Source of the DNA: Anaerostipes hominis (ex Lee et al. 2021)
GTDB taxonomy: Bacteria > Bacillota > Clostridia > Lachnospirales > Lachnospiraceae
Direction of reading: 5' to 3'
Length of the DNA stretch: 64,000 bases
Assembly: GCF_002270485.1 (NCBI RefSeq)
Contig: NZ_NQOG01000001.1
Coordinates: 1 to 64,000 of the forward strand
Below the pieces are notes generated by a model. It was not told the origin of the DNA and made no database searches. It saw only the letters and a program-made list of their open reading frames with translations. Below are positions 18,044 to 26,630 of the stretch, piece after piece (position 1 is the stretch's first letter; each line of letters begins with the position of its first letter). The position numbers were made by a program, and so were the translations under genes.

Positions 18044-18919
18044 CTAATAAGCCAGTACTTCATATCCCGTCTCTGTCACGAGCACCTGGATCTCCCACTG
18101 GGCGGACGGACGGCCGTCTGCCGTGTAGACGCTCCAGTTATCTCCTCCATCAGTGTAGACTTCATCGGTTCCCATGTTGACCATGGGTTCAATGGTGAAT
18201 ACCATGCCCGGGACCAAAAGCATCTCCGTGCCCTTTTTCGTGACGTAGCTGACAAACGGCTCCTCGTGAAACTCCAGCCCGACACCGTGTCCGCCGATCT
18301 CCCGCACGACCGAATATCCATTCTTGACTGCGTGATCGTGGACCGCCTGGCCCATGTCTCCCATGAAGCCCCACGGTTTCACCTGTGCAAGCCCAAGTTC
18401 CACACACTCTTTCGTCACATCCACAAGCTTCTTCTTTTCATCACTTACATTTCCGATGCAGAACATCCTTGATGAATCCGAAAAATATCCATGATAGATC
18501 GTTGACACATCCACATTGATGATATCTCCGTCCTTCAGCACAATATCCTCAGAAGGGATGCCATGGCACACCTGCTCATTGATGGAAGTGCATACGCTTT
18601 TCGGGAAACCTTCATATCCCAAAGGAGCCGGGATACCCCCAAGTTCCGCAGTCTTATCGTGAACCAGCCGGTCGATCTCCTCTGTGGTCATTCCTTCCCT
18701 GATATGTTCTGCTACATAGTCGAGGACTGCGGTATTGATCTTTCCGCTTTCCCGGATTCCTTCGATCTGTTCCCTGTTTTTGAGAATAAATCTCGGCGGC
18801 ACAATATGTCCCTGCCGCGCGAATGCCTCTATTTTTTCGTCCGAAGCCATATGGCAGACTTTATATTTCTTATTGCTGCCGCACCAGCAGGCATCATTTC
18901 TTCCCAATTTTCCTAACAT
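18044..18919 (-). CDS. map: Type I methionine aminopeptidase with N-terminal SEC-C zinc motif
   Basis: A 291-residue enzyme that removes the first methionine from new proteins. Residues 11-23 are a SEC-C zinc-binding motif (CWCGSNKKYKVCH), which helps ribosome association in long clostridial forms. The pita-bread core follows, with metal ligands Asp in VDVSTIYHGYFSDSS, His in IGGHGVGLEFHEEP, Glu in FTIEPM, and Glu in WEIQVLVTE. AAAAGAGGAACTGAC precedes the ATG. Its stop overlaps the ribosome site of xdhC, so a housekeeping gene leads a cofactor operon here. Confidence 0.95.
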   Translation of the reverse strand: MLGKLGRNDACWCGSNKKYKVCHMASDEKIEAFARQGHIVPPRFILKNREQIEGIRESGKINTAVLDYVAEHIREGMTTEEIDRLVHDKTAELGGIPAPLGYEGFPKSVCTSINEQVCHGIPSEDIVLKDGDIINVDVSTIYHGYFSDSSRMFCIGNVSDEKKKLVDVTKECVELGLAQVKPWGFMGDMGQAVHDHAVKNGYSVVREIGGHGVGLEFHEEPFVSYVTKKGTEMLLVPGMVFTIEPMVNMGTDEVYTDGGDNWSVYTADGRPSAQWEIQVLVTETGYEVLAY

Positions 18920-19000
18920 GTCAGTTCCTCTTTTCTAAAATTTGTTTTCTGTCCCCTATTATATCACTGGAGTCCTGCCGTGTTAAGAAAATATCTTCTG

Positions 19001-19810
19001 TCAAAGCGGCAGATCTCTTTTTTGAAACCGGTATTTCCCCAATTCAAAAAACAGAATCCCAATCATCAGCAGAATCCCTGACATGACAATTGCCCGGCTT
19101 TCTCCTCTTAAAAGAGCATCTCCATCAAATAAAGTAAAAATTGTGGCATATTTGAGATTTTCCAGCTTATCCCCCATATTTGAGAGCATCTGTACAAGAT
19201 AAAAAACAAGAAATACTCCGACTCCAATACCTGTGGACCTGCGAGTATCATTGCAGATACAGGACATAAAAAAGAAAAATCCGCTGATACATATATGAAG
19301 ACAGAGCAGACCCGCATTTAAACTGAGAAATTCTGCGATTCCCAGGTCCCCCGGAAACATCATCTCAGAGCAGACAATGCCCAGCACCGTGATATATAAG
19401 ATCATCAGGCACACGCTGGCTGTCAGGAAGAACCCCTGTGTTCGGACGACTTTTCTCCTGGAATGAGGCGCGGAGAGGATGGATGCCATAGAACCCCTGT
19501 CCACATATCCGGCCACCAGCTTATTGGCAGTAAACAGCTCATATATCATAGGCAGCACAAACATAAAAAAGCCGTATAAATAGGTTTTTAAAAAGCTCTG
19601 AAGAGTCGTCCCGGGATTTGTCATCCCTGCGGCTGACATGAGCCCCGGCATCGCCTTTTCAAACTCCGCCAGCATTTTCCCGAGATCGGGTTCAAACATG
19701 GAGACCATGACGCTGATATACATGGAGGCCACGGCTGCGATGATCAGAAACACTTTGTAATTGGATTTTATTTCCCGTTTCAAGAGCGGCATAACAAATA
19801 TATTATTCAT
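19001..19810 (-). CDS. ABC-2 type transporter permease
   Basis: About 269 residues with six hydrophobic segments and a central TNKLVAGYVDRGSMASILSA loop typical of ABC-2 permeases (ABC exporters for drugs, lipids or peptides). The ATG at 19810 lies inside the 3' end of the ATPase gene (8-base overlap). The 20 extra upstream codons in frame belong to the ATPase coding strand and are not used. Its cargo cannot be told. It forms one unit with the ATPase and the TetR regulator. Confidence 0.82.
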   Translation of the reverse strand: MNNIFVMPLLKREIKSNYKVFLIIAAVASMYISVMVSMFEPDLGKMLAEFEKAMPGLMSAAGMTNPGTTLQSFLKTYLYGFFMFVLPMIYELFTANKLVAGYVDRGSMASILSAPHSRRKVVRTQGFFLTASVCLMILYITVLGIVCSEMMFPGDLGIAEFLSLNAGLLCLHICISGFFFFMSCICNDTRRSTGIGVGVFLVFYLVQMLSNMGDKLENLKYATIFTLFDGDALLRGESRAIVMSGILLMIGILFFELGKYRFQKRDLPL

Positions 19811-20693
19811 GAGAATCACCCCCGTAAAAATGCAGGAACAAGTCTTCCAGGGTCTGCTTCTGTTCCGCAAGATTTAAGACCCGGTATTTTCCTAAACATC
19901 TGATGAACTCCGAGAGTTCTCCCCTGACACCGACCGTGACCCGGTTCTCCCCGGTCTGCCTCACCCCGTTCATCTCCCTGGAAAATGCCTCTGCCTCCGC
20001 TTTCGAACCCAGGGTGACCATAAAGACCTTCTGCTTGCTCTTTCCAAGTGTTCCCATGTCTTCCACGGCGACAAGCCTTCCTTCTCTGATGATCGCCGTG
20101 CGGTCACAGGTCCTCTCCACCTCCTCGAACATATGGGAGGACATGAGAACCGTCGCTCCCCTCTTCTTTTCCTCCAGGATCAGTTCCACAAACTGATTCT
20201 GCATCAGAGGGTCCAGCCCGCTCGTAGGTTCATCCAATATGTAGAGATCCGGAGAATCCATGAATGCACATACAATGCCGATCTTCTGTTTCATTCCCTT
20301 GGACATTTTTTTGATCCTGCCTCCCGGGTCCAGAGAAAACATATCCATGAGCTCCTGCATCCTGCCCTTATTCTTCATGCCTTTCAGGTCCGCGGCGAAC
20401 TTCAGAAACTGCTTTCCCGTCATATCATCCATAAATGCGATCTCTCCCGGCAGATAACCGAGGGATCTGTGAATATCCTTTGCCTTATGAAAACAGTCCA
20501 TTCCGTTGATCGTACAGGTTCCGTGATTCGGGGTGGAAAATCCAAGGAGATGTCGGATCGTCGTAGTCTTTCCGGCTCCGTTGGGACCGAGGAATCCCAT
20601 CACTTCTCCCTTTTTCACGGAAAATGTGACATCAAAGATACCCCTCTGATTTCCATAATCCTTTGTCAGGTGTTTCATTTCAATCGTATTCAT
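19803..20693 (-). CDS. ABC transporter ATP-binding protein
   Basis: A 296-residue ATPase for the adjacent ABC-2 permease. Walker A is GPNGAGKT (34-41), Walker B is LYILDEPTSGLD, and the D/H-loops are complete. A YLPGEIAFMDDMTGKQFL stretch follows the Q-loop, typical of drug or bacteriocin exporters. The signature is the weaker MSKGMKQKIG. The start overlaps the TetR stop by 4 bases (ATGA). Confidence 0.88.
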   Translation of the reverse strand: MNTIEMKHLTKDYGNQRGIFDVTFSVKKGEVMGFLGPNGAGKTTTIRHLLGFSTPNHGTCTINGMDCFHKAKDIHRSLGYLPGEIAFMDDMTGKQFLKFAADLKGMKNKGRMQELMDMFSLDPGGRIKKMSKGMKQKIGIVCAFMDSPDLYILDEPTSGLDPLMQNQFVELILEEKKRGATVLMSSHMFEEVERTCDRTAIIREGRLVAVEDMGTLGKSKQKVFMVTLGSKAEAEAFSREMNGVRQTGENRVTVGVRGELSEFIRCLGKYRVLNLAEQKQTLEDLFLHFYGGDSHE

Positions 20694-21307
20694 AGATACT
20701 CCTTTCGGTAGACGCTTTTCTTTATCCAGTCCATCCAGCGCTCATAGTCTTCGCACACCCGGTCAAGATCAAAATCTTTTCTGCACACCGCCTCTCTCAA
20801 ATATCCGTCTCCCAAATAGTAGAGCAGCATAAACACGTCCCAGGGGTCCACATCTTCCTTAAATTTCGAAAAATCCACCTCCGGAAACCACCGCGGAAAC
20901 ATCTCCTCTAAAAAGGTCTTGTTTCTATCTGAAAGTTCCTGCCTCACCGCCTCATTTTCTTCATATCTGGCCTTCAGAAGGAACCCGTGGATATATGGGT
21001 TATCCTTCAGCAGAGTGGATTTCACCCGTATCGAAAGTTCAAACAGTTTAAAAAAGTCATGTTCTTCTTTGAAATCCATATCCTCCAGCTGCCTCACGAT
21101 CAGGCCAATCAGATAATCATAGACATAAAGATACAATGATTTTTTATTCTTAAAGTAGAAGAACAGCAGTCCCTTTGATATGCCGGCCAGTTCTGCCATC
21201 CTGTCTGTGGAGGCATGCTTATATTCTTTCTCCGCAAATACCCGGATCGCCGCATAAATGATCTTTCTTTGTTTTTCTTCGGGAAGTTTCAAAAACTTTT
21301 CGTTCAA
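20690..21307 (-). CDS. TetR-family regulator of the ABC exporter
   Basis: A 205-residue repressor. The N-terminal helix-turn-helix reads AAIRVFAEKEYKHASTDRMA and AGISKGLLFFYFKNKKSLY, typical of TetR. The C-terminal ligand pocket is not conserved. The frame opens with ATG at 21340, which has no ribosome site. A TTG at 21307 preceded by AAGGAGGCTGTT is the better start. It is first in the operon with the ATPase and permease and probably controls it. A TATAAT box lies just before the ATG in the upstream sequence. Confidence 0.85.
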   Translation of the reverse strand: MNEKFLKLPEEKQRKIIYAAIRVFAEKEYKHASTDRMAELAGISKGLLFFYFKNKKSLYLYVYDYLIGLIVRQLEDMDFKEEHDFFKLFELSIRVKSTLLKDNPYIHGFLLKARYEENEAVRQELSDRNKTFLEEMFPRWFPEVDFSKFKEDVDPWDVFMLLYYLGDGYLREAVCRKDFDLDRVCEDYERWMDWIKKSVYRKEYL

Positions 21308-21435
21308 AACAGCCTCCTTCCATTGACTGTTCCGGTTCATGAGTTAGTTTGATTATATGCCATTGACTCAAAAAAACAACCCCCTGTATTATCCAGAAAC
21401 AAAGATAAGGCCAAAGCTGTAAAGCTCATTTTTTT

Positions 21436-21469
21436 GGAATATTGTAAAACAATATCCGGTGCGGTACAA
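21436..21469 (+). promoter_or_regulatory. Promoter of the PLD-like gene with overlapping palindrome
   Basis: A TTGTAA -35 box (21442-21447), 16-bp spacer and TACAAT -10 box (21464-21469) fit a SigA promoter. The palindrome ATATTGT-AAA-ACAATAT overlaps the -35 box, so a repressor (perhaps the divergent TetR protein) could block it. Confidence 0.6.
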
Positions 21470-21504
21470 TAGATGAAAAATATGCGAAAGAAAAAGGTGA
21501 ACAT

Positions 21505-22926
21505 ATGACGAAGACAAAAAGAAAAACAGGCAGATGGATTCTGCTTTTCATACTGCTGATCCTTCTTTATGAGGCGGCAGGGGCATGCCTGCCCTTTGCA
21601 TTCCAGAAGACAGTTAGCGATTCCTACAAAAAAACAGTCGATGTCCCGGCGTTTTACGGTTCGGGCCCCGGCAGGGAGCGGGCCGGCATAGTCGAGACAA
21701 ACATGGGCGCTCTGGACACAAGACTTGCCATGTTCCGGGAAGCAAAAAAGAACATCATCATCTCTACCTTCGACATACGGGAAGGAAAGAGCACTGACGA
21801 TACATTTGCGGCTCTCATTAATGCCGCCGACCGCGGGGTCAAAGTACAGATTTTAGTGGACGGGCTCTACGGAATGCTGCACATGAACGGCAAATCAGTA
21901 TTCCAGGCAGCAGGAAGCCATCCAAACATAGAAATCCGGTTTTATAACGAACCGAATTTTTTAAAGCCGTGGACAATCAATGGAAGGCTTCATGACAAGT
22001 ATGTGGTTGCGGACGATTCGCTCCTTCTGATGGGAGGGCGGAACATGTTTGACTATTTCATCGGAGATGACAGCCGGGGAAGCATCGGCTATGACCGGGA
22101 AGTGCTTCTGTATTCCAAAAAACCGGAACAAAAGAACGGGGCTATTCCACAGGTCCTTTCTTATTTTAAAAGAGTTTGGAATTCCTCAGACTGCAAGACA
22201 GTTTTTGAGGGAGATCCCCAGAGAGAAAAGACAAAGAGTGAGATCAAATATCTCTCTCGTCGTTACCAGTCCATTAAAAAGAAGCTTCCTTCGAAAACGG
22301 ACTGGGTAAAACAGACCGTTCCTGTAAAAAAGGCTTCCTTTGTGACAAACCCGGTCCATATCGGCAATAAGGAGCCTTATGTGTGGTATACGATGCAGCA
22401 GCTCATGCTGACTGCAAAAAAAGATGTCACGATCCAGACACCATATGCGGTTTTCTCCAAAGATATGTATAAGGGAATGGAGGAACTGACCGGGAAAGTC
22501 CCGAACGTAGAAATGCTGGTGAACTCCACAGCCGTGGGTGATAATTTCATCGCTTCCTCAGACTATACAAGAAACCGTTCAAAGGTCCTTAAAACAGGCC
22601 CCAGGGTCTACGAATTTTTCGGAGACCACTCCTGCCACGGCAAGTCCATTGCCATCGATGACCGGCTGTCAGTGATCGGCTCCTATAACTTTGACATGAG
22701 GAGCACATATTTGGACACTGAGACTATGCTCGTGCTGGACAGCCCCGAATTAAACAGAGAACTCAGAACAAACATGGACAAGTTGAAGGACCAGTCCCTT
22801 GAAATAAATAAAAAAGAACAGTATTTTCCAAAACAGGGAGTGACCCAAAAAGAACCAGAGAATTCCAAAAAGCTGCTGTTTAAATTCAGTTCCCTGTTTA
22901 TTCAGCTTTTCCGATACTTAGCGTAG
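21505..22926 (+). CDS. Phospholipase D-like protein, cardiolipin-synthase type
   Basis: A 473-residue membrane-anchored PLD superfamily protein. One N-terminal membrane segment (residues 10-28) is followed by two HKD motifs. The first is RLHDKYVVADDSLLLMGGRN and the second is CHGKSIAIDDRLSVIGSYN. Both keep the catalytic His and Lys. PLD proteins transfer phosphatidyl groups or split phosphodiesters, and the short form with one anchor is often seen in clostridia. A cardiolipin-synthase or phosphatidyltransferase role is likely but not shown. AAAAGGTGAACAT precedes the ATG. A repeat-derived terminator closes the gene. Confidence 0.85.
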   Translation: MTKTKRKTGRWILLFILLILLYEAAGACLPFAFQKTVSDSYKKTVDVPAFYGSGPGRERAGIVETNMGALDTRLAMFREAKKNIIISTFDIREGKSTDDTFAALINAADRGVKVQILVDGLYGMLHMNGKSVFQAAGSHPNIEIRFYNEPNFLKPWTINGRLHDKYVVADDSLLLMGGRNMFDYFIGDDSRGSIGYDREVLLYSKKPEQKNGAIPQVLSYFKRVWNSSDCKTVFEGDPQREKTKSEIKYLSRRYQSIKKKLPSKTDWVKQTVPVKKASFVTNPVHIGNKEPYVWYTMQQLMLTAKKDVTIQTPYAVFSKDMYKGMEELTGKVPNVEMLVNSTAVGDNFIASSDYTRNRSKVLKTGPRVYEFFGDHSCHGKSIAIDDRLSVIGSYNFDMRSTYLDTETMLVLDSPELNRELRTNMDKLKDQSLEINKKEQYFPKQGVTQKEPENSKKLLFKFSSLFIQLFRYLA

Positions 22927-22930
22927 CGGA

Positions 22931-23004
22931 GAAGAAAGTGGGCAAGCCCGCTTCATCTCTCGGGAAAGACTTTCATGCACTAGCGTGACAAGGTCTTTCC
23001 TGAG
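22931..23004 (+). repeat. Dispersed structured repeat, copy A (short type), with terminator
   Basis: It starts AAGTGGGCAAGCCCGCTTC, the first hairpin shared by four copies in this window. The long stem CTCGGGAAAGAC / GTCTTTCCTGAG (22959-23004) with an A-run follows. It begins ten bases past the PLD stop. The tail GTCTTTCCTGAGAAA is shared with copy D at 61093. Confidence 0.75.
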
Positions 23005-23020
23005 AAAAAAACAACCCCTG

Positions 23021-23506
23021 TCATTCGGGATTGTTTTCTTTTTTGCCTGTCTGTTTCTTCTTTTTGACCCGGCTGAATACCAGGCCATTGTACAATCGGT
23101 ATACGGAGGATACCATCATAATCCCACCGGACACTGCCATGGCGATGATCAGGGTTCTCTGCCCATACATGGCAAACAGCCCCCAGTTTTTTGCAACTGC
23201 ATAATTCATCGTATAGTAAAGCTGCCCTCCCGGCACAAGGGGAATGATGGCCCCGATCAAAAATATAGTGGCTGGGCTCTTGGCCAGTCTGGCAAGTGCC
23301 TCCGCATAAACGGTCGCCGCCATGGATGCGACGAAGTTCGGCAGAAATGTACTCGTGGTCAGGGAAGCCATGACCAGATAGACCGTCCATGAGACAAGCC
23401 CCCCCAAACCGGCAAAAAATAACTTCTTTCCTCTCACATTAAATAAAATAGAAAAGCCGAGAGCTCCGATAAACGAAGAAAGAACCTGGATCGCCTGTAC
23501 TATCAT
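23021..23506 (-). CDS. Threonine/serine exporter, small membrane subunit (ThrE_2 type)
   Basis: About 161 residues with four hydrophobic segments and a basic C-terminus ending KKKKQTGKKENNPE. It matches the C-terminal half of the ThrE exporter, here split from the larger half. The ATG at 23506 follows GGGGAGGTGTCTT and overlaps the partner's stop as ATGA, which is why an upstream start in the frame was rejected. The two parts are made together and probably form one membrane transporter. An amino-acid export role is known from the family, not shown here. Confidence 0.85.
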   Translation of the reverse strand: MIVQAIQVLSSFIGALGFSILFNVRGKKLFFAGLGGLVSWTVYLVMASLTTSTFLPNFVASMAATVYAEALARLAKSPATIFLIGAIIPLVPGGQLYYTMNYAVAKNWGLFAMYGQRTLIIAMAVSGGIMMVSSVYRLYNGLVFSRVKKKKQTGKKENNPE

Positions 23507-24261
23507 AAGACACCTCCCCACAGTACAAGTGCGGTGAAGGAACCAGCCGCAAGAAATACAGCGGTCACCACCACTTCACAAAGCCGTATCATACCCGCCA
23601 TCACGTCTCCTCCTATAATATCCCGGATAGAATTGACAAAAGCCACCCCGGGTACAAGAAGCATGATATTTCCTATGATGATCGTGCCGTAATCTCTGGT
23701 GGCCCCCAGATGCGCCAGTATATATGCAATAGTGGCCACCATAAAAGCTGCAGTAAAGTCTGAAAACATAATATTGGAATCCAGCTTTTGAAGAAAAGCC
23801 ATCAGCCACCAGACTGCCGCACCGCATAGGGCCCCTATGATCCCTTCCACAAATCCTCCGCCGAAAAAGACTGCAAATGTTCCTGCGATCAGAGATGCAA
23901 TCAGACACTGCACCGGCAGGCTGTAAATGTGCTCCTGACGAATGTCCGAAAGCTTTTCCTCCAGATAAGAAATATCCGGCTTCTCCCTGCACACATATCT
24001 GGAAAGATCATTTAACCGGTCTAATTTATGAAAATCCGTCTTGTAGTATTTAATTCTTTTAGTCTGGGTAAACACATCTCCGTCTTCCGTAGTCACCGTG
24101 ACCACTATGCTGGATGTGATCGTAAACGCCTCAACTTCCCTCGCTCCGTATGCAAGGCAGATGCGCTCGATAGTGTCTTCCACTCTGGAAACACCGGCTC
24201 CGCTTATCAACATCATTTTTCCGAGATCCATGGCCTGGATCAATACCTGCTTTAAAAACAT
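23503..24261 (-). CDS. Threonine/serine exporter, large subunit (ThrE_1 type, DUF1212)
   Basis: About 252 residues. The soluble N-terminal domain has the typical MLISGAGVSRVEDTIERICLA motif and the ITSSIVVTV strand. The C-terminal half holds several membrane segments, including LLVPGVAFVNSIRDIIGGD. The ATG at 24261 follows AGAGGAGTTCAC; the 30 residues upstream of it in frame overlap yqeC and are not coding. It exports threonine and serine in Corynebacterium; the role here is by similarity. It follows yqeC by 10 bases and overlaps its smaller partner by 4. Confidence 0.88.
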   Translation of the reverse strand: MFLKQVLIQAMDLGKMMLISGAGVSRVEDTIERICLAYGAREVEAFTITSSIVVTVTTEDGDVFTQTKRIKYYKTDFHKLDRLNDLSRYVCREKPDISYLEEKLSDIRQEHIYSLPVQCLIASLIAGTFAVFFGGGFVEGIIGALCGAAVWWLMAFLQKLDSNIMFSDFTAAFMVATIAYILAHLGATRDYGTIIIGNIMLLVPGVAFVNSIRDIIGGDVMAGMIRLCEVVVTAVFLAAGSFTALVLWGGVL

Positions 24262-24271
24262 GTGAACTCCT

Positions 24272-24967
24272 CTAACGTAAAATGACCGGATATTGGCTGT
24301 CAAAACAGATACCGATGCGGGCAGCCTGATCCATCCGCTCCTTTGTGTCACATTGGTTCAGCAGAATAAGAAGGTCCGCATCCGGGTATTGTTTTCTGAG
24401 CATTATAACATATTCCATACGGATCAGCTTCATAATATCCTCATAATTAAGAAATTCTTCATCAGATTTTTCAAGAATTTTACACGCGTGTTCCGGCCGG
24501 TGGCACACATCCTTTATTGGGTTCCCGAGAGCACTCATCCCTGCCACGATCAGAATCTGGTCCGTTTCCTCCGGTATGACCGGCTCTGTTTCATTTCTGG
24601 CCTTTACCGGCATTCTCTTTGCTCCGTCCGCCTCCACTATGGTAACGTCAGCAAAAGAGGAGGCTGCCTTAAAGACTTCTTTTGGCAGCCCCTTCATCTT
24701 TTCTCCGTCACGGAGTCCTGCTGTAACGGTCCGGCCCGGCTTCAGTCTCGGTATAATATCATCCGCATCTCCGGAAAGCACGGTCTCCCTCCCCGGAATT
24801 TCCATGTGAGTGGTGGTCGTCACCAGGACCCTTTTTCCCATCTCTTCCTGTTCTCCTGCGATCTTAAATACTGATGTCGTCTTTCCCCCGGCTCCCACTA
24901 CGGAAAGGATACCGTCGCGGATTCCAAAGGCTTCGGACAGCGGCTCCTCTTTTCCTATCCTTTTCAT
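24272..24967 (-). CDS. yqeC: Selenium-dependent molybdenum hydroxylase accessory protein YqeC
   Basis: A 231-residue P-loop protein. The N-terminal GDGILSVVGAGGKTTSVFKIA motif binds nucleotide, VTTTTHMEIPGRE follows it and IVEADGAKRMPVKARNETEPVIP is the near-diagnostic YqeC core. Family members are found with labile-selenium molybdenum hydroxylases and are thought to act in making or inserting that selenium cofactor. AGGAGAAACTAAGA-like GGGAGAAACTAAGA precedes the ATG. It leads a three-gene unit with the split exporter. Confidence 0.9.
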   Translation of the reverse strand: MKRIGKEEPLSEAFGIRDGILSVVGAGGKTTSVFKIAGEQEEMGKRVLVTTTTHMEIPGRETVLSGDADDIIPRLKPGRTVTAGLRDGEKMKGLPKEVFKAASSFADVTIVEADGAKRMPVKARNETEPVIPEETDQILIVAGMSALGNPIKDVCHRPEHACKILEKSDEEFLNYEDIMKLIRMEYVIMLRKQYPDADLLILLNQCDTKERMDQAARIGICFDSQYPVILR

Positions 24968-25132
24968 TCTTAGTTTCTCCCAAGTTTTATTTTCTAACCT
25001 CCCTTTTACTATAGCTTATTGCGCGGAACGCGTCCACCCGAAGGGTATAAAATACGGTGTGCCCTATGGGTGTACTTATGATTGTTCATTATTTGTAGCT
25101 TAATTCATATTTTTTACTCGGCAAATCGGAGT

Positions 25133-25663
25133 TTATCTTCGTATATAATCCAAATCTATGATGCCATTATATGATTGTGTTTTAAGTAACTTCAGCTTTA
25201 TCTCCTGTTTCCCATTTTCAAATAGACGCGTACCTGAACCCAAGAGTGTTGGAATTACAGTAATATAATAACGGTCAATCAAGTTTTTATTTATGAACTG
25301 TTGAATCAGGTTTGCACCACCGCAGATCCAAATATCTTTTCCATTTCCTTCTTTCAAATGATGTATTAACTCAACAGGATTTTCATTTATAAACCTGATT
25401 TTCTCAGATGAAGCAAGCTCGTTATGTGTAATGACATAGGTTGTATAATCGTCATATATCCATTTATTTGGAGAAAGTTCAGTAACTACTTGATGATAAG
25501 TATTCCACCCCATCAAAATCGTATCAATGTCTTTTACAAACTCTGAATAAGTATCAATATTTTCATTGTTGCTGCCTTGTCCTTCTAACCAATCAACTTT
25601 GCCATTGCTATCTGCAATATATCCGTCAAGACTCATTGCAATAAACAAACTAACTCTTCTCAT
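25133..25663 (-). CDS. Dihydrofolate reductase-family (RibD C-terminal-like) protein
   Basis: A 176-residue protein of the DHFR/RibD superfamily. It has the N-terminal LFIAMSLDGYIADSNGKVDWL pattern, the DTILMGWNTYHQV strand, and IWICGGANLIQQFINKNLID near the end. NADPH-dependent reductase activity is expected; the substrate is unknown and it is not the folate enzyme of the standard type. GAGGTAAACAGAT precedes the ATG. Its sequence is more AT-rich than the neighbours, which suggests transfer. The 62-residue frame just upstream is not convincing. Confidence 0.82.
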   Translation of the reverse strand: MRRVSLFIAMSLDGYIADSNGKVDWLEGQGSNNENIDTYSEFVKDIDTILMGWNTYHQVVTELSPNKWIYDDYTTYVITHNELASSEKIRFINENPVELIHHLKEGNGKDIWICGGANLIQQFINKNLIDRYYITVIPTLLGSGTRLFENGKQEIKLKLLKTQSYNGIIDLDYIRR

Positions 25664-25865
25664 ATCTGTTTACCTCACCAAATTCTGATTGCTCTTTCTT
25701 CAACAGTCCTTGAAAAACCCATGACATTTTCCACATGATTTCCGTTTGGCTCTTAGAATGCCTCACTCCAATCATGTAGAAAATGGACATAATATCTGCA
25801 GGAAAGGTGTTCTTCGAATAAAATGGGCTATTCTCCAAAAGCCTTCTTTATTCATCTGATTTCCC

Positions 25866-26630
25866 TTAAAGCTGTTTTTTTTGAAAGGCAATGCCCGATA
25901 AAACCAAAAGGATCAGGAGGAGTACTCCCGTCATCAGAAAGCTCCTGGAAAAATCCGAGGTTTTGAGAGCCCCGGTAATCAATCCGTATGGCTCGGATAC
26001 CAGACGCATAGGATTAAATTTCCGGATCCTGGGAACGATATTCAGCAGAAACATCACAGCTACCATAATTCCGGTAAATAAAAGGCTAGAATAACTGCTC
26101 TTTGAAATCACGCTGCCCAAAAGGTCTGAGGCCAGCAGCAGTACCCCGAACAGCCATACCCCCAGGAGCGCAGGCATCAGATGATCAATGTCTTTCGTTT
26201 TCCAGAAATAAACTGTATATCCATAGGTTACTCCCGTGCACACCGCATAGGATACTGTCCACAGAAGGACTGCCACCGTAAACTTTGAACAGAGCACCGC
26301 CGTCCGGGAAAGCCCCTTGGTGACCATTAAGATCAAAGTTCCTTTTTGGATCTCGCCTGCCATCATTCCGGAAAAGAGAATGGCTAAAACCACAAGCCCC
26401 ATCTGAGGCACATTTTTGAAAAACTGCATCCAGGAATCCGCCGCCGAGGGAGCCGGAAGATCAATGCTGATGCCTCCGGGCATAAAGCTTTTCACAAGCT
26501 CCGGGGTAATCTTTGCTATAAAAGGATTCATAAAACCAAACATCAGAAAAATACATCCGAGGATCAGCAATTTATAAGTGCAGATACTTTCCAGCAGCTC
26601 TTTTTTCGTAAACGCCCAGTACGCCCTCAT
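25866..26630 (-). CDS. ABC-2 type permease (second exporter)
   Basis: About 254 residues with six hydrophobic segments. The N-terminal MRAYWAFTKKELLESICTYK is the usual start of ABC-2 permeases of bacitracin- or Na+-export type. The ATG at 26630 overlaps the ATPase stop by 4 bases; the 21 residues upstream in the frame are not used. It has no own regulator, and is translated after the ATPase. Confidence 0.83.
   Translation of the reverse strand: MRAYWAFTKKELLESICTYKLLILGCIFLMFGFMNPFIAKITPELVKSFMPGGISIDLPAPSAADSWMQFFKNVPQMGLVVLAILFSGMMAGEIQKGTLILMVTKGLSRTAVLCSKFTVAVLLWTVSYAVCTGVTYGYTVYFWKTKDIDHLMPALLGVWLFGVLLLASDLLGSVISKSSYSSLLFTGIMVAVMFLLNIVPRIRKFNPMRLVSEPYGLITGALKTSDFSRSFLMTGVLLLILLVLSGIAFQKKQL

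Noticed and set aside
25650-25838. 62-residue minus-strand frame upstream of the DHFR-like gene
   Set aside because: No family resemblance, weak ribosome site and an overlap with the next start; more likely leader sequence or the trace of a lost gene.
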